This document shows positions 1 through 7,131 of a DNA stretch of 19,126 nucleotides, one piece after another. Made by a program: the position numbers and the translations under genes. This DNA comes from an uncultured Clostridia bacterium (GTDB lineage: Bacteria; Bacillota; Clostridia; TANB77; CAG-508): contig CAPZDM010000031.1 of assembly GCA_948745425.1 (NCBI GenBank), positions 1 to 19,126 of the forward strand. The letters are read 5' to 3'. Below the pieces are notes generated by a model. It was not told the DNA's origin. It saw only the letters and a program-made list of their open reading frames with translations, and made no database searches. Every line of letters starts with the position of its first letter. The stretch's first letter is position 1.

Positions 1-33
1 TTGAGGGTATAAAATTTTTTAACAAATTTCCCC

Positions 34-64
34 GAAAAAAATTGACACTATCTTACGCAGTATC
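34..64 (-). terminator. Probable intrinsic terminator of ylmH
   Basis: Read on the minus strand, an imperfect 7-bp stem (GATACTG / TAGTGTC with two G-U pairs, loop CGTAAGA) is followed by AATTTTTTT. It lies about 65 nt past the ylmH stop codon. The stem is weak, so the call rests mainly on stem plus U-tract and position. Confidence 0.5.
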
Positions 65-129
65 GAATTTGACTGTAATATATTTAAAAATTCTTTTGAA
101 ATATTTATATATCTATTAATTAGGTGTCC

Positions 130-945
130 CTACATATATTTTAAAATATTTACAACAATTTTTCCTTTTTTATTTGTTCCTAAATTTCCACCTACTTTAA
201 ATTTGCCTCTACCACGTATAACTAAAATATCTTCTAATTTCATCTCTTTAGAGGCTTTTGTTTCCAACTTTGAATTTAGATAAATTTTTTCGTTTTTTAA
301 TAATTCCTCCGTTTGACTCCTTGAAATTTTACATATTTCTGATACAAAATTATCTAATCTATTTGAACTTACTGATATTTTTATTTCTTTGAATCCTATT
401 GGTTTTAACTCAATTTTATCAATATCTATTATTTCTATTTCTGATTTTCTAAATCTAATTAATTCTTCTAATGAGTTTTTTATATATTCTGCATTTTCTT
501 TCAAAACCATTATATAAGCTCCATCTTCATGAACTATTATATCTCCCATTCTTTCTCTTACAAGTCCAAATTTCATAACAGCACTTAAATAATCTCTATG
601 CTCATATTTGCCTATAAGTTCTTTTGGTAATTTTATTCTTATTGCTTTTATTATATTATTTATTGCATTTTCAGCTATTTGTGAATTATTATTATTTCTA
701 TACAAATCAAATTCTTCCTTAAATTTTTCAGGATATATTATAAGCACTTTATACTCAGAGTCCTCAAACCCACCAAAAAATAGATAATTCTTTTCTTTTA
801 ATCTGTTTAATTCCTTTAATAATAATTCCCTTTTGTATATATTTAAAAACTCTGTACTTACCACTTTGTTATTAGTCTTACAAATTTTTAGCTTATCCAT
901 AAGTTTTGCTATCATTAATTTTTCATCTAATTTTATAGTACTCAT
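130..945 (-). CDS. ylmH: YlmH-type S4-domain RNA-binding protein
   Basis: Protein of about 271 aa, the usual size for YlmH. The C-terminal third is an S4 RNA-binding domain: the segment RLDNFVSEICKISRSQTEEL, then a short loop and LEDILVIRGRGKFKVGG, is the alpha-L fold that packs onto structured RNA. The N-terminal part is the YlmH-specific region. Family members associate with ribosomes or tRNA and are often encoded in the division cluster with sepF and yggT; here the gene is alone, divergent from a carboxypeptidase gene. The start is uncertain. ATG at 945 is preceded directly by GGAAGGA, which is very close for a ribosome site; a TTG at 954 in the same frame is the alternative (3 residues longer). 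The TAG stop lies inside a GTAGGGA string resembling the repeat family described below. Confidence 0.9.
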   Translation of the reverse strand: MSTIKLDEKLMIAKLMDKLKICKTNNKVVSTEFLNIYKRELLLKELNRLKEKNYLFFGGFEDSEYKVLIIYPEKFKEEFDLYRNNNNSQIAENAINNIIKAIRIKLPKELIGKYEHRDYLSAVMKFGLVRERMGDIIVHEDGAYIMVLKENAEYIKNSLEELIRFRKSEIEIIDIDKIELKPIGFKEIKISVSSNRLDNFVSEICKISRSQTEELLKNEKIYLNSKLETKASKEMKLEDILVIRGRGKFKVGGNLGTNKKGKIVVNILKYM

Positions 946-970
946 TCCTTCCAAAAATTATATCGTGTTT

Positions 971-999
971 ATTTTATATCTATAATATCTAAAAATCAA
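971..999 (-). promoter_or_regulatory. Candidate sigma-A promoter for ylmH
   Basis: On the minus strand TTGATT (999-994), a 17-nt spacer and TAAAAT (976-971) would start transcription near 964, about 20 nt before the ylmH ATG. A TATAAT at 962-957 is an alternative -10 that would leave almost no leader. In such AT-rich DNA chance matches are common. Confidence 0.4.
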
Positions 1000-1033
1000 C
1001 TGTAAAATTTTTATAATTTTTACTAAATATTGC

Positions 1034-1063
1034 TTGAATTTATATCTTGTCTCATGATATGAT
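1034..1063 (+). promoter_or_regulatory. Candidate extended -10 promoter of the carboxypeptidase gene
   Basis: TTGAAT (1034-1039), 18-nt spacer, then TGaTATGAT with the extended-TG at 1055-1056 and the -10 hexamer at 1058-1063. The expected start site (about 7 nt on) is at 1070-1071, which coincides with the ATG at 1071. No Shine-Dalgarno is visible, so the mRNA may be leaderless. Confidence 0.5.
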
Positions 1064-1070
1064 GATATTT

Positions 1071-2201
1071 ATGAGAGTTAAAAAATTATTTATAAGTTTA
1101 ATTATTATTATTTTATTTAATTTAATATGCGTACCATTTGTAAATGCTTATAGTATTCCAATTATTGATACAGAGTCTGTAAAAGCGAGCTTAAGTGTTA
1201 ATGCACCATCAGCTTTATTAATAGAAAAAAGTTCTGGAGATATTTTATACCAAAAAGAAGCTTTTACTCCTATGTATCCTGCAAGTACTGTAAAAATAAT
1301 GACTGCTATTATTGCACTTGAAAATTGTAGTCTTGATGAACCAGTTACGGTAAGCGAAAGTGCAATATCAACAGTTCCTTCTGGATATACTGTATCAAAA
1401 ATACAGGTTGGAGAAATTTTAACCACAAGAGATTTACTATATGCTTTACTTGTACCTTCTGGAAACGATGCCGCAAATGCTTTAGCTGAACATATCGCTG
1501 GTAATGTTCCTGCTTTTGCAAATATGATGAATGAAAAAGCAAAACAATTAGGTTGCCAAAATACATATTTTACTAACCCTAATGGTGTTCATGATGCAAA
1601 TATGCGTACAACAGCTTATGATTTAGCATTAATAGCAAAATACGCTATGAATATACAAGAATTTAGAACTATTGTATCTACTGAAACTTATACCCTTCCA
1701 TCTTCAAATGTTTATCCATTAAATGATAGAGTTCTACATAATTCAAATCATTTGATAAATACTGCTTCCCCTCATTTTTATGAATATGCTACTGGTATAA
1801 AAACAGGTTATACAAATCCTGCCCAAAATTGCCTAGTTGCAGGTGCCAAAAAGGATAATATAGAATTTATTGCAGTTATTCTAGGTTCAACATTTCCTAA
1901 TACTGGTGAACAAGCTAAATTTGTTGATGCTAAAAATTTATTTGAATTTGGTTTTACATACCACTATGATTATTATAAAGAAAAGTCTCAAGCTAAACAA
2001 CATGGTATTTGGTCTGGAGTTATTAATACAGATTTAATACTTGATGAAAATAATAAACCTAGATGGGGATATGTATTTTATTTAATTGCAAGAACAACAT
2101 TAATTTTAATAGCTATAATTTATGTATTATATCATTTAATAACTAAAATCAAGAGATATCTTTATAATCGTACACATGCAAAATATGATTTCAAATATTA
2201 A
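1071..2201 (+). CDS. D-alanyl-D-alanine carboxypeptidase (class A PBP5-like, short form)
   Basis: Penicillin-binding DD-carboxypeptidase that trims the terminal D-Ala from peptidoglycan stem peptides outside the membrane. All three active-site motifs are present (numbered from the ATG at 1071): S72-T-V-K75, S130-G-N132 and K244-T-G246. A basic N-terminus plus hydrophobic stretch (residues 3-26, ending VNA) is a signal peptide; a single hydrophobic helix near residues 340-362 followed by basic residues is a C-terminal membrane anchor. There is no room for the PBP5_C beta-domain usual between catalytic domain and anchor, so this is a short-form enzyme of 376 aa. A TTG at 1047 and ATGs at 1059/1062 are in frame upstream, but those codons overlap the -10 box, so 1071 is preferred. 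Whether it is vegetative (DacA-like) or sporulation-linked (DacF-like) cannot be told. Confidence 0.9.
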   Translation: MRVKKLFISLIIIILFNLICVPFVNAYSIPIIDTESVKASLSVNAPSALLIEKSSGDILYQKEAFTPMYPASTVKIMTAIIALENCSLDEPVTVSESAISTVPSGYTVSKIQVGEILTTRDLLYALLVPSGNDAANALAEHIAGNVPAFANMMNEKAKQLGCQNTYFTNPNGVHDANMRTTAYDLALIAKYAMNIQEFRTIVSTETYTLPSSNVYPLNDRVLHNSNHLINTASPHFYEYATGIKTGYTNPAQNCLVAGAKKDNIEFIAVILGSTFPNTGEQAKFVDAKNLFEFGFTYHYDYYKEKSQAKQHGIWSGVINTDLILDENNKPRWGYVFYLIARTTLILIAIIYVLYHLITKIKRYLYNRTHAKYDFKY

Positions 2202-2209
2202 ATCACAAT

Positions 2210-2250
2210 GAGGGCTTCCTATTTACAGGAAACCCTCTTATTATTCTTAA
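2210..2250 (+). terminator. Intrinsic terminator between convergent dac and hemW
   Basis: Stem GAGGG-c-TTCCT / AGGAA-a-CCCTC (2210-2237, one internal mismatch, 6-nt loop) is followed by TTATTATTCTT. It starts about 8 nt after the carboxypeptidase stop codon. The same hairpin lies just past the hemW stop on the other strand and may help there, although no T-run follows it in that direction. Confidence 0.8.
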
Positions 2251-2262
2251 CAATATAGATTT

Positions 2263-3366
2263 TTATATAAATTCTTCCCATACTATATTTGCTAAATCTA
2301 AGCCTTTACTCGTTAATTTTATATTATTTAACCCTACTTCTAGTAACTCTAAATTTACTAATTTATTTAATTCATTTCTAAATAAATATATAGGGTTTTC
2401 ACTAAATTTTAATTTAAACTCTGAAATACTAACTCCTTCTAGCTTTCTTAAACCCAATATCATATATTCCTTTTCTTGAGATATTTTATCTTGTATTTCG
2501 TGTATTTTTTTATCATTATAATTTTTTATATATTCATCTATTTTTTCTAAATTAGAGTATCTTCTATTATTCAAATATGAATGTGCTGAAACTCCTATCC
2601 CTATATATTCTTTCTGATTCCAACAGTCAATATTATGTTTTGAATAATAACCATTTTTAGCAAAGTTTGATATTTCATAATGATTATATCCATTCTTTTC
2701 TAATAAATTTTTAACTGTCCAGTACATTTCTCTTTCCTCATCTTCTTTTGGTAAAATGCATTTTTGTTTATTAACCATATCATACATTTTAGTTCCTTCT
2801 TCTAGTATTAATGAATATATTGAAATATGTTCTGGATTTAATTCAATTATCTTTTTTACGCTTTTTATTATATCTTCTATAATTTGTTTAGGTAATGCTA
2901 ACATTAAATCTATATTTATATTTTTAAAACCAACTTCTCTTGCCATATTATATGTATTTAAAAATTCATTATAAGTATGTATTCTACCTATTTCTTTAAG
3001 TAAAGTATCTTGTGTTGCTTGTAATCCTATACTTAATCTATTTATACCAACCTTCTTGTAATCTCTTAATTTTTCTTTGGTTACAGTTCCTGGATTAATC
3101 TCAATAGTTATTTCCTCTGCTTTTTTTAAATTTATTTCTTTTAAAAGTTTTACGATATAACTGCTATCAATATATGATGGAGTTCCTCCACCTATATACA
3201 CTGTTTTAATTATATATTCTTCTGCTTTGTAATTACGATATTCTTTTATTACAGTTTCTATATATTCTTCAATGTAATTATCTTTATTAGGATATGATAT
3301 GAAATCACAATAATAACATTTTTTCTTACAAAATGGTATGTGTATATATAAGTTTACCTCATTCAT
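2263..3366 (-). CDS. hemW: HemW-like radical SAM heme chaperone
   Basis: Radical S-adenosylmethionine protein of 367 aa, a typical HemW length. The iron-sulfur triad is C13-x3-C17-x2-C20 within the family-typical IHIPFCKKKCYYCDF, with F following in the position where HemN oxidases have a fourth cysteine. GGGTPSYI follows, the family's SAM-binding glycine motif, and a C-terminal HemN_C-like region begins around residue 290. HemW proteins were long annotated as oxygen-independent coproporphyrinogen oxidases but are now regarded as heme-binding chaperones; the missing fourth cysteine fits that. It is the last gene of a prmC-whiA-hemW transcript, 31 nt after whiA, with AAAGGA upstream of its ATG. 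Confidence 0.93.
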   Translation of the reverse strand: MNEVNLYIHIPFCKKKCYYCDFISYPNKDNYIEEYIETVIKEYRNYKAEEYIIKTVYIGGGTPSYIDSSYIVKLLKEINLKKAEEITIEINPGTVTKEKLRDYKKVGINRLSIGLQATQDTLLKEIGRIHTYNEFLNTYNMAREVGFKNINIDLMLALPKQIIEDIIKSVKKIIELNPEHISIYSLILEEGTKMYDMVNKQKCILPKEDEEREMYWTVKNLLEKNGYNHYEISNFAKNGYYSKHNIDCWNQKEYIGIGVSAHSYLNNRRYSNLEKIDEYIKNYNDKKIHEIQDKISQEKEYMILGLRKLEGVSISEFKLKFSENPIYLFRNELNKLVNLELLEVGLNNIKLTSKGLDLANIVWEEFI

Positions 3367-3397
3367 TATTATATCAATCCTTTCATATATAATTAAT

Positions 3398-4246
3398 CTA
3401 CTTTTTTTCTAATTCTTTTGCAATTTCTAATAATTTATTTAATCTATGATTTACTCCTGATTTACTAATAGGTATATCTAACATTTCCCCAAGTTCTACT
3501 AAATTTGCATCTGGATTCTTTAGTCTTATCTCTGCAATTTCTTTTAAATTCTCTGGTAATTCTTCAAATTTCTTTTTGCTTTTTATTAAATTTATAGCTT
3601 GTACTTGTAATACTGATGCTTCAATAGTTTTATTAAGGTTTGCAGTTTCGCAATTGACTATTCTATTTATATTGTTTCGCTTATCTTTAATAACTCTTAT
3701 CTCTTCATATCTAATTACTGCTTTATTTGCACCTATTACAGCTAAAAAATCTGAGATAATCTCTCCTTCTTTAATATATAAAGAATATCCATGTTTTCTT
3801 GCAAGGTTTTTAGTTGTTATATTAAATTCGTTAATAATATCTTGTACAATTTTTTGGTTTTCTTCAGAATTAAACGTAATTTCTAAATGGTATTTACTAT
3901 TAGGATTATTAATTAATCCTCCACCCATAAATGCTCCTCTTATAACTGCTCTTTTTTCATCTGTTGTTGATGTTTGTATATTGCTTAAATTTAATAGTTC
4001 TTTATTAAAAGTAATTATGTAGTTATTACCTTGAACTTTTATTTTATAGTCGATCTCAAGTTTAGATAATATTTTTCCAAATCTGTTTATGTTATATTCA
4101 CTATTGGTAGAAAACTTTATTCTATTTTGTATAAATCTCGCATTTCCACTTAATATATACCCGTATAATTCACAATATATTAAATCTTTGTTTCCAAAAG
4201 TATTTAACTTACTAAGTTCTTCTTTTATTTCTGATGAAAATGACAT
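3398..4246 (-). CDS. whiA: WhiA DNA-binding protein (short form)
   Basis: Gram-positive WhiA, linked in different species to sporulation, division and chromosome segregation. The degenerate homing-endonuclease core is visible at RGAFMGGGLINNP and YHLEITF, and the C-terminal helix-turn-helix carries NCETANLNKTIEASVLQ and ISKSGVNHRLNKL, close to the family consensus. At 282 aa it is shorter than the B. subtilis protein (about 316), the missing residues being in the N-terminal half. Start ATG has GAGGAG eight bases upstream. The common partners rapZ/yvcJ and yvcK are not next to it; it sits between prmC (18 nt upstream) and hemW. Confidence 0.93.
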   Translation of the reverse strand: MSFSSEIKEELSKLNTFGNKDLIYCELYGYILSGNARFIQNRIKFSTNSEYNINRFGKILSKLEIDYKIKVQGNNYIITFNKELLNLSNIQTSTTDEKRAVIRGAFMGGGLINNPNSKYHLEITFNSEENQKIVQDIINEFNITTKNLARKHGYSLYIKEGEIISDFLAVIGANKAVIRYEEIRVIKDKRNNINRIVNCETANLNKTIEASVLQVQAINLIKSKKKFEELPENLKEIAEIRLKNPDANLVELGEMLDIPISKSGVNHRLNKLLEIAKELEKK

Positions 4247-4263
4247 ACCTTTAACTCCTCTCT

Positions 4264-5109
4264 TTATATTGGTCTTGATATTATCACTCTATCATTGTTT
4301 TCTAAATCTTTTATGCACTTTATATCTTTATATTTATTCTCTTTTTCTAATATATCTATTACGCTATTTTTCTGATTATATCCTATTTCTAATGCTAAAT
4401 ATCCATGATTTTTTAAATATTTATATGAATTTTTAGAAATTTCTCTATAAAAACTTAGTCCATCTATACCACCATCTAATGCAAGGGATGGCTCACATTG
4501 TACATCTTTTGATAACGTTTTTAAGGTTTCTGTTTCAATGTATGGTGGGTTTGAAACTATTATATCATATTTACCATTAATCTGTTCAAACATATTTGAT
4601 TCAATAAATTTAATCTCTACATTATTTAATCCTGCATTTTTTTTAGCTACCTCTAAAGCATTACTACTTATATCTGTTGCTAAAATTTGTATATTTTCTA
4701 TATATTTTTTTATAGATATTGCAATAGCTCCACTACCTGTACATAATTCTAATATCTTTATTTTTTTATCTTTATACTTTGTTTTACATATTTTTATTAC
4801 TTCCTCAACTAATATTTCTGTATCTGGTTGAGGAATTAATACATTATCATCAACATAAAAATTTAATTTCATAAACTCTTGATTATTTGTTATATATTGA
4901 AGCGGATATCCTTTTTTTATTTTTTCAATATTATCATTATATATATGTAAAATTTCATCTTCTAAAATTTCTTTATCATTTATAACTAAGTATTCTTTAG
5001 GTTTATTTATAGTATATGCCATTAGAATTCTAGCAATATTATATGAATCAGTAATATTATTTTCCTTTAGTATTTTTGCATTCTCAATTATTGCTTGTCT
5101 TATTTCCAT
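4264..5109 (-). CDS. prmC: Peptide chain release factor N5-glutamine methyltransferase
   Basis: PrmC (HemK) methylates the glutamine of the GGQ motif in release factors RF1/RF2 using SAM. Class I methyltransferase features: an N-terminal helical substrate domain (about residues 1-85), ELCTGSGAIAIS at 121-132 (SAM-binding motif I) and N187-P-P-Y190, the diagnostic catalytic loop that binds the glutamine amide. IPQPDTE at 92-98 corresponds to the common IPRPETE. Length 281 aa is typical. ATG is preceded by AGGAG at good spacing. It is the first gene of the prmC-whiA-hemW operon; prfA, its usual partner, is not in the window. Confidence 0.95.
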   Translation of the reverse strand: MEIRQAIIENAKILKENNITDSYNIARILMAYTINKPKEYLVINDKEILEDEILHIYNDNIEKIKKGYPLQYITNNQEFMKLNFYVDDNVLIPQPDTEILVEEVIKICKTKYKDKKIKILELCTGSGAIAISIKKYIENIQILATDISSNALEVAKKNAGLNNVEIKFIESNMFEQINGKYDIIVSNPPYIETETLKTLSKDVQCEPSLALDGGIDGLSFYREISKNSYKYLKNHGYLALEIGYNQKNSVIDILEKENKYKDIKCIKDLENNDRVIISRPI

Positions 5110-5130
5110 ATATTCTCCTATCTTATAAAC

Positions 5131-5159
5131 ATTATATTACATATAAATTGATTTATCAA
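5131..5159 (-). promoter_or_regulatory. Promoter of the prmC-whiA-hemW operon, with overlapping palindrome
   Basis: On the minus strand TTGATA (5159-5154), a 17-nt spacer and a perfect TATAAT (5136-5131). A perfect inverted repeat with 7-bp arms, AATTGAT-TT-ATCAATT (5146-5161), covers the -35 box and could be an operator, though it is AT-rich. Confidence 0.65.
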
Positions 5160-5199
5160 TTAATTTTCCATAATTACCGTGAGAAATCTTCCATATCCC

Positions 5200-5229
5200 T
5201 TGACATCGTTTTAATATCTATGCTAAAAT
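5200..5229 (+). promoter_or_regulatory. Promoter of tRNA-Glu
   Basis: Consensus TTGACA (5200-5205), 18-nt spacer and TAAAAT (5224-5229) with extended TGc directly before it. The predicted start near 5236 lies about 18 nt upstream of the mature tRNA. Confidence 0.7.
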
Positions 5230-5253
5230 ATTATTTGTCCATGATTTATTCAC

Positions 5254-5328
5254 GGCTCCTTGGTCAAGCGGTTAAGACGCCACCCTCTCAAGGTGGAGTG
5301 ATGGGTTCGATTCCCGTAGGAGTCACCA
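5254..5328 (+). tRNA. tRNA-Glu (anticodon CTC)
   Basis: Full cloverleaf, 75 nt with an encoded CCA. Acceptor stem GGCTCCT (5254-5260) pairs with AGGAGTC (5318-5324, one G-U); D-stem GTC/GAC; anticodon stem CCACC/GGTGG around loop CTCTCAA with anticodon CTC at 5287-5289; T-stem ATGGG/CCCGT with loop TTCGATT. The sequence closely follows the Bacillota tRNA-Glu pattern (TTGGTCAAGCGGTTAAGAC). The CTC anticodon reads GAG, a minor codon in so AT-rich a genome; a TTC isoacceptor is expected elsewhere. It stands alone and is convergent with the next gene. Confidence 0.95.
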
Positions 5329-5373
5329 AATGTGCAACTTAATAAGTCGCAGTGAAGAATGAATAGTTTTCAG

Positions 5374-5724
5374 CTATGAGTTATCCACTGCATCTAATAT
5401 TTCTTTACATTCTCTCCAATTTACTACTTTAATACATTCATATTCTTCTTCTAGTCTTTGTATTATTTCTTTAGTATTATCTTTAGAATTTAAATCTGCC
5501 ACAACAATATCTTTTATCTGCTCTTCTCTGCCATATAATATTTTAAATATTATAGACCTTAAAATCCCCTCTATCTCTTTTTCTTGATTTTTAACGCCAA
5601 TAATCATATAGATACCACTTGACCTTAAATTTGTATGTATTGTTATATATAAAATAGTTTTTATAATCTCAAATAATCCATAAAAAGCTAGTGTCCAAAC
5701 AATAGCTTTAATTACAAAACTCAT
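5374..5724 (-). CDS. Small membrane protein with partial GT2-like (GT-A) fold
   Basis: Product of 116 aa with one hydrophobic helix (about residues 4-30), then a cytosolic segment. IYMIIGVKNQEKEIEGILRS followed by IKDIVVADLNSKDNTKEIIQ resembles the first beta-strand and the VVDDxSxDxT nucleotide-binding region that open family-2 glycosyltransferases. The rest of a transferase (catalytic base, acceptor site, C-terminal membrane helices) is absent, so catalysis is doubtful. Start chosen at 5724 because GGAGGAATTCTT precedes that ATG; an in-frame ATG at 5778, overlapping the yraN stop as ATGA, would add 18 residues. Last gene of the yifB-dprA-yraN cluster; no terminator is visible between it and the convergent tRNA. 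Function unknown. Confidence 0.7.
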   Translation of the reverse strand: MSFVIKAIVWTLAFYGLFEIIKTILYITIHTNLRSSGIYMIIGVKNQEKEIEGILRSIIFKILYGREEQIKDIVVADLNSKDNTKEIIQRLEEEYECIKVVNWRECKEILDAVDNS

Positions 5725-5774
5725 AAGAATTCCTCCTCTGTATATATATAATATGAGTTTTAAGTTCTTTTGGT

Positions 5775-6143
5775 TCATATTCTTCTATCTATAATTGCTT
5801 TTTTTATATGGTTTATCTTATAGCTTGAACTATTTAAATACACTTCTATAACATCTATTCTTGTAAAATCATCTAATTTATTATTTATTAACAAATAATA
5901 TTCTGACGCTTTGTAGATGTGTTTTTGCTTAGGTTCATTTACTGAATCTGCTGGATTTCCATATGATAATATCTTTCTTGTTTTAACTTCAATAAACACA
6001 ATTTCTTCTTTATCTTGTGCAATTATATCAATTTCTCCTAATTTACATCTAAAGTTTCTTTCTATTATTTTATATTCTTTTTCTTCTAAATATTTTGTCA
6101 CTATATCTTCACCTATATTTCCTGTGTTCTTTCTATTATCCAT
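5775..6143 (-). CDS. yraN: YraN-family (UPF0102) endonuclease-like protein
   Basis: Product of 122 aa, normal for UPF0102. The restriction-endonuclease-like core is intact: an early glutamate in GNIGEDIVTKYL, then RNFRCKLGEIDII with E37 and D39, and VFIEVKTRK with E52 and K54, together the E...D...ExK metal site. The family has a nuclease fold but its cellular substrate is not settled; it commonly neighbours dprA, comM/yifB and rnhB, as it does here. AAGGAAA lies upstream of the ATG, and there are 65 nt between dprA and this gene. Confidence 0.92.
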   Translation of the reverse strand: MDNRKNTGNIGEDIVTKYLEEKEYKIIERNFRCKLGEIDIIAQDKEEIVFIEVKTRKILSYGNPADSVNEPKQKHIYKASEYYLLINNKLDDFTRIDVIEVYLNSSSYKINHIKKAIIDRRI

Positions 6144-6208
6144 TATTTTATTTCCTTCTTACATTATTTTTCGAATATATAAAACATTCCTACACAATAG
6201 TTTAATAC

Positions 6209-7088
6209 CTATATAAATGTAGTTCTACAAATTACATAATTATTACCTGTTTTACTTTCTATAAGACCTTCTAATTCCATCATGAGTAATTTAGAGTTTA
6301 ACTCTCCAATATTCATTTTAGTTTCTTTAATAATTTGATTTATATTTATTTCTCCTTTTTGTATTACTTTATATATTTTTTTGTATTCTGGTTTTACATC
6401 TACTTGTTTTTCTATTTCATCGATGCTAATTTGTTTCATTTGTCTCATATTAAAATATTCCAATATATCATTTGCATTTGTTACTAATTTACCATCTCTT
6501 TTTAATAATCTGTTTGTTCCCTCTCCTTTTTTATTTTCTAGACTATTTGGTATACAGAATATTGCTTTTCCTTGTTTTCTTGCGTAATTAACAGTTATTC
6601 CTGTTCCACTTTTTTGTGCTGCTTCTATAACTAATACTCCCATACTTAATCCACTTATTATTCTATTTCTTTTTCTAAAATTATCTGGACGTTTTTTAAT
6701 ATCAGGCTCATACTCTGTAATAATTGCACCATTATTATTTAAAATTCTTTCAAATAGTTCTTTATTTTCTGGTGGATATATATTATCAAATCCTGTTCCT
6801 AATACTGCAATAGTTTTTCCCTCTGCTTCTAATGCTCCTATATGTGCTGATGTATCTATTCCGCACTGCTAGTCCACTTACTATTGTTATTCCTTCTTGT
6901 GCTAAGTTATATGAAAATTTAGTCCCTTGTTTTCTACCATACTCAGTACATTTTCTAGCACCAACTATTGCTAATGATTTTGTACTTAGTAATGATACAT
7001 CACCTAAAACATATAATTTTTTAGGTGGTTCTTGTATATCTCTTAATGTATCTGGATAATTTTCATTATTTATATCTATTTCTTGCAT
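6209..7088 (-). pseudogene. dprA: DprA DNA-processing protein, split by a 1-nt frameshift
   Basis: Two reading frames together encode one DprA. The first frame (from ATG 7088) carries LGDVSLLSTKSLAIVGARK and ITIVSGLA, then runs to a stop at 6786. The second frame resumes at once with GIDTSAHIGALEAEGKTIAVLGTGFDN and continues unbroken through VLVIEAAQKSGTGITVNYA to a winged-helix tail (LLMMELEGLIESKTGNNYV) ending at 6209. The break is at about 6860-6869, inside the conserved SGLAxGIDxxAH nucleotide/DNA-binding motif; one extra base there (880 nt = 293 codons plus 1) explains it. DprA loads RecA onto incoming single-stranded DNA during transformation. The restored protein (about 292 aa) starts close to the Rossmann fold and lacks the N-terminal helical domain of many homologues. 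Real mutation or sequencing error cannot be decided here. Confidence 0.88.
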
Positions 7089-7131
7089 AATTATTAATCA
7101 TTCCTTTCCAAATCATAAATCGAATTTAAAC

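Noticed and set aside
44..80. Plus-strand promoter TTGACA at 42-47
   Set aside because: No -10 hexamer at 16-18 nt and no plus-strand gene follows; the sequence is better explained as the ylmH terminator stem.
121..134. Possible fourth copy of the TGTAGGGGC repeat at the ylmH stop
   Set aside because: Only the TGTAGGGACACC head is present (with A for G) and no folding-back tail follows, so chance cannot be excluded.
3576..4022. Plus-strand 148-codon frame inside whiA
   Set aside because: Hydrophobic antisense shadow of whiA; no ribosome site, and whiA itself is unmistakable.
5076..5342. Plus-strand open frame of 88 codons across the prmC start and the tRNA
   Set aside because: It runs through the whole tRNA-Glu gene and its promoter and antisense to prmC; no ribosome site or recognisable protein.
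6855..6875. Programmed ribosomal frameshift in dprA
   Set aside because: No slippery heptamer, internal Shine-Dalgarno or downstream pseudoknot is visible, and dprA is not known to use one.
6786..7088. Separate 100-aa gene at the dprA 5' end
   Set aside because: Its last ~22 residues are out-of-frame dprA; the second frame continues DprA without a gap, so this is one broken gene.
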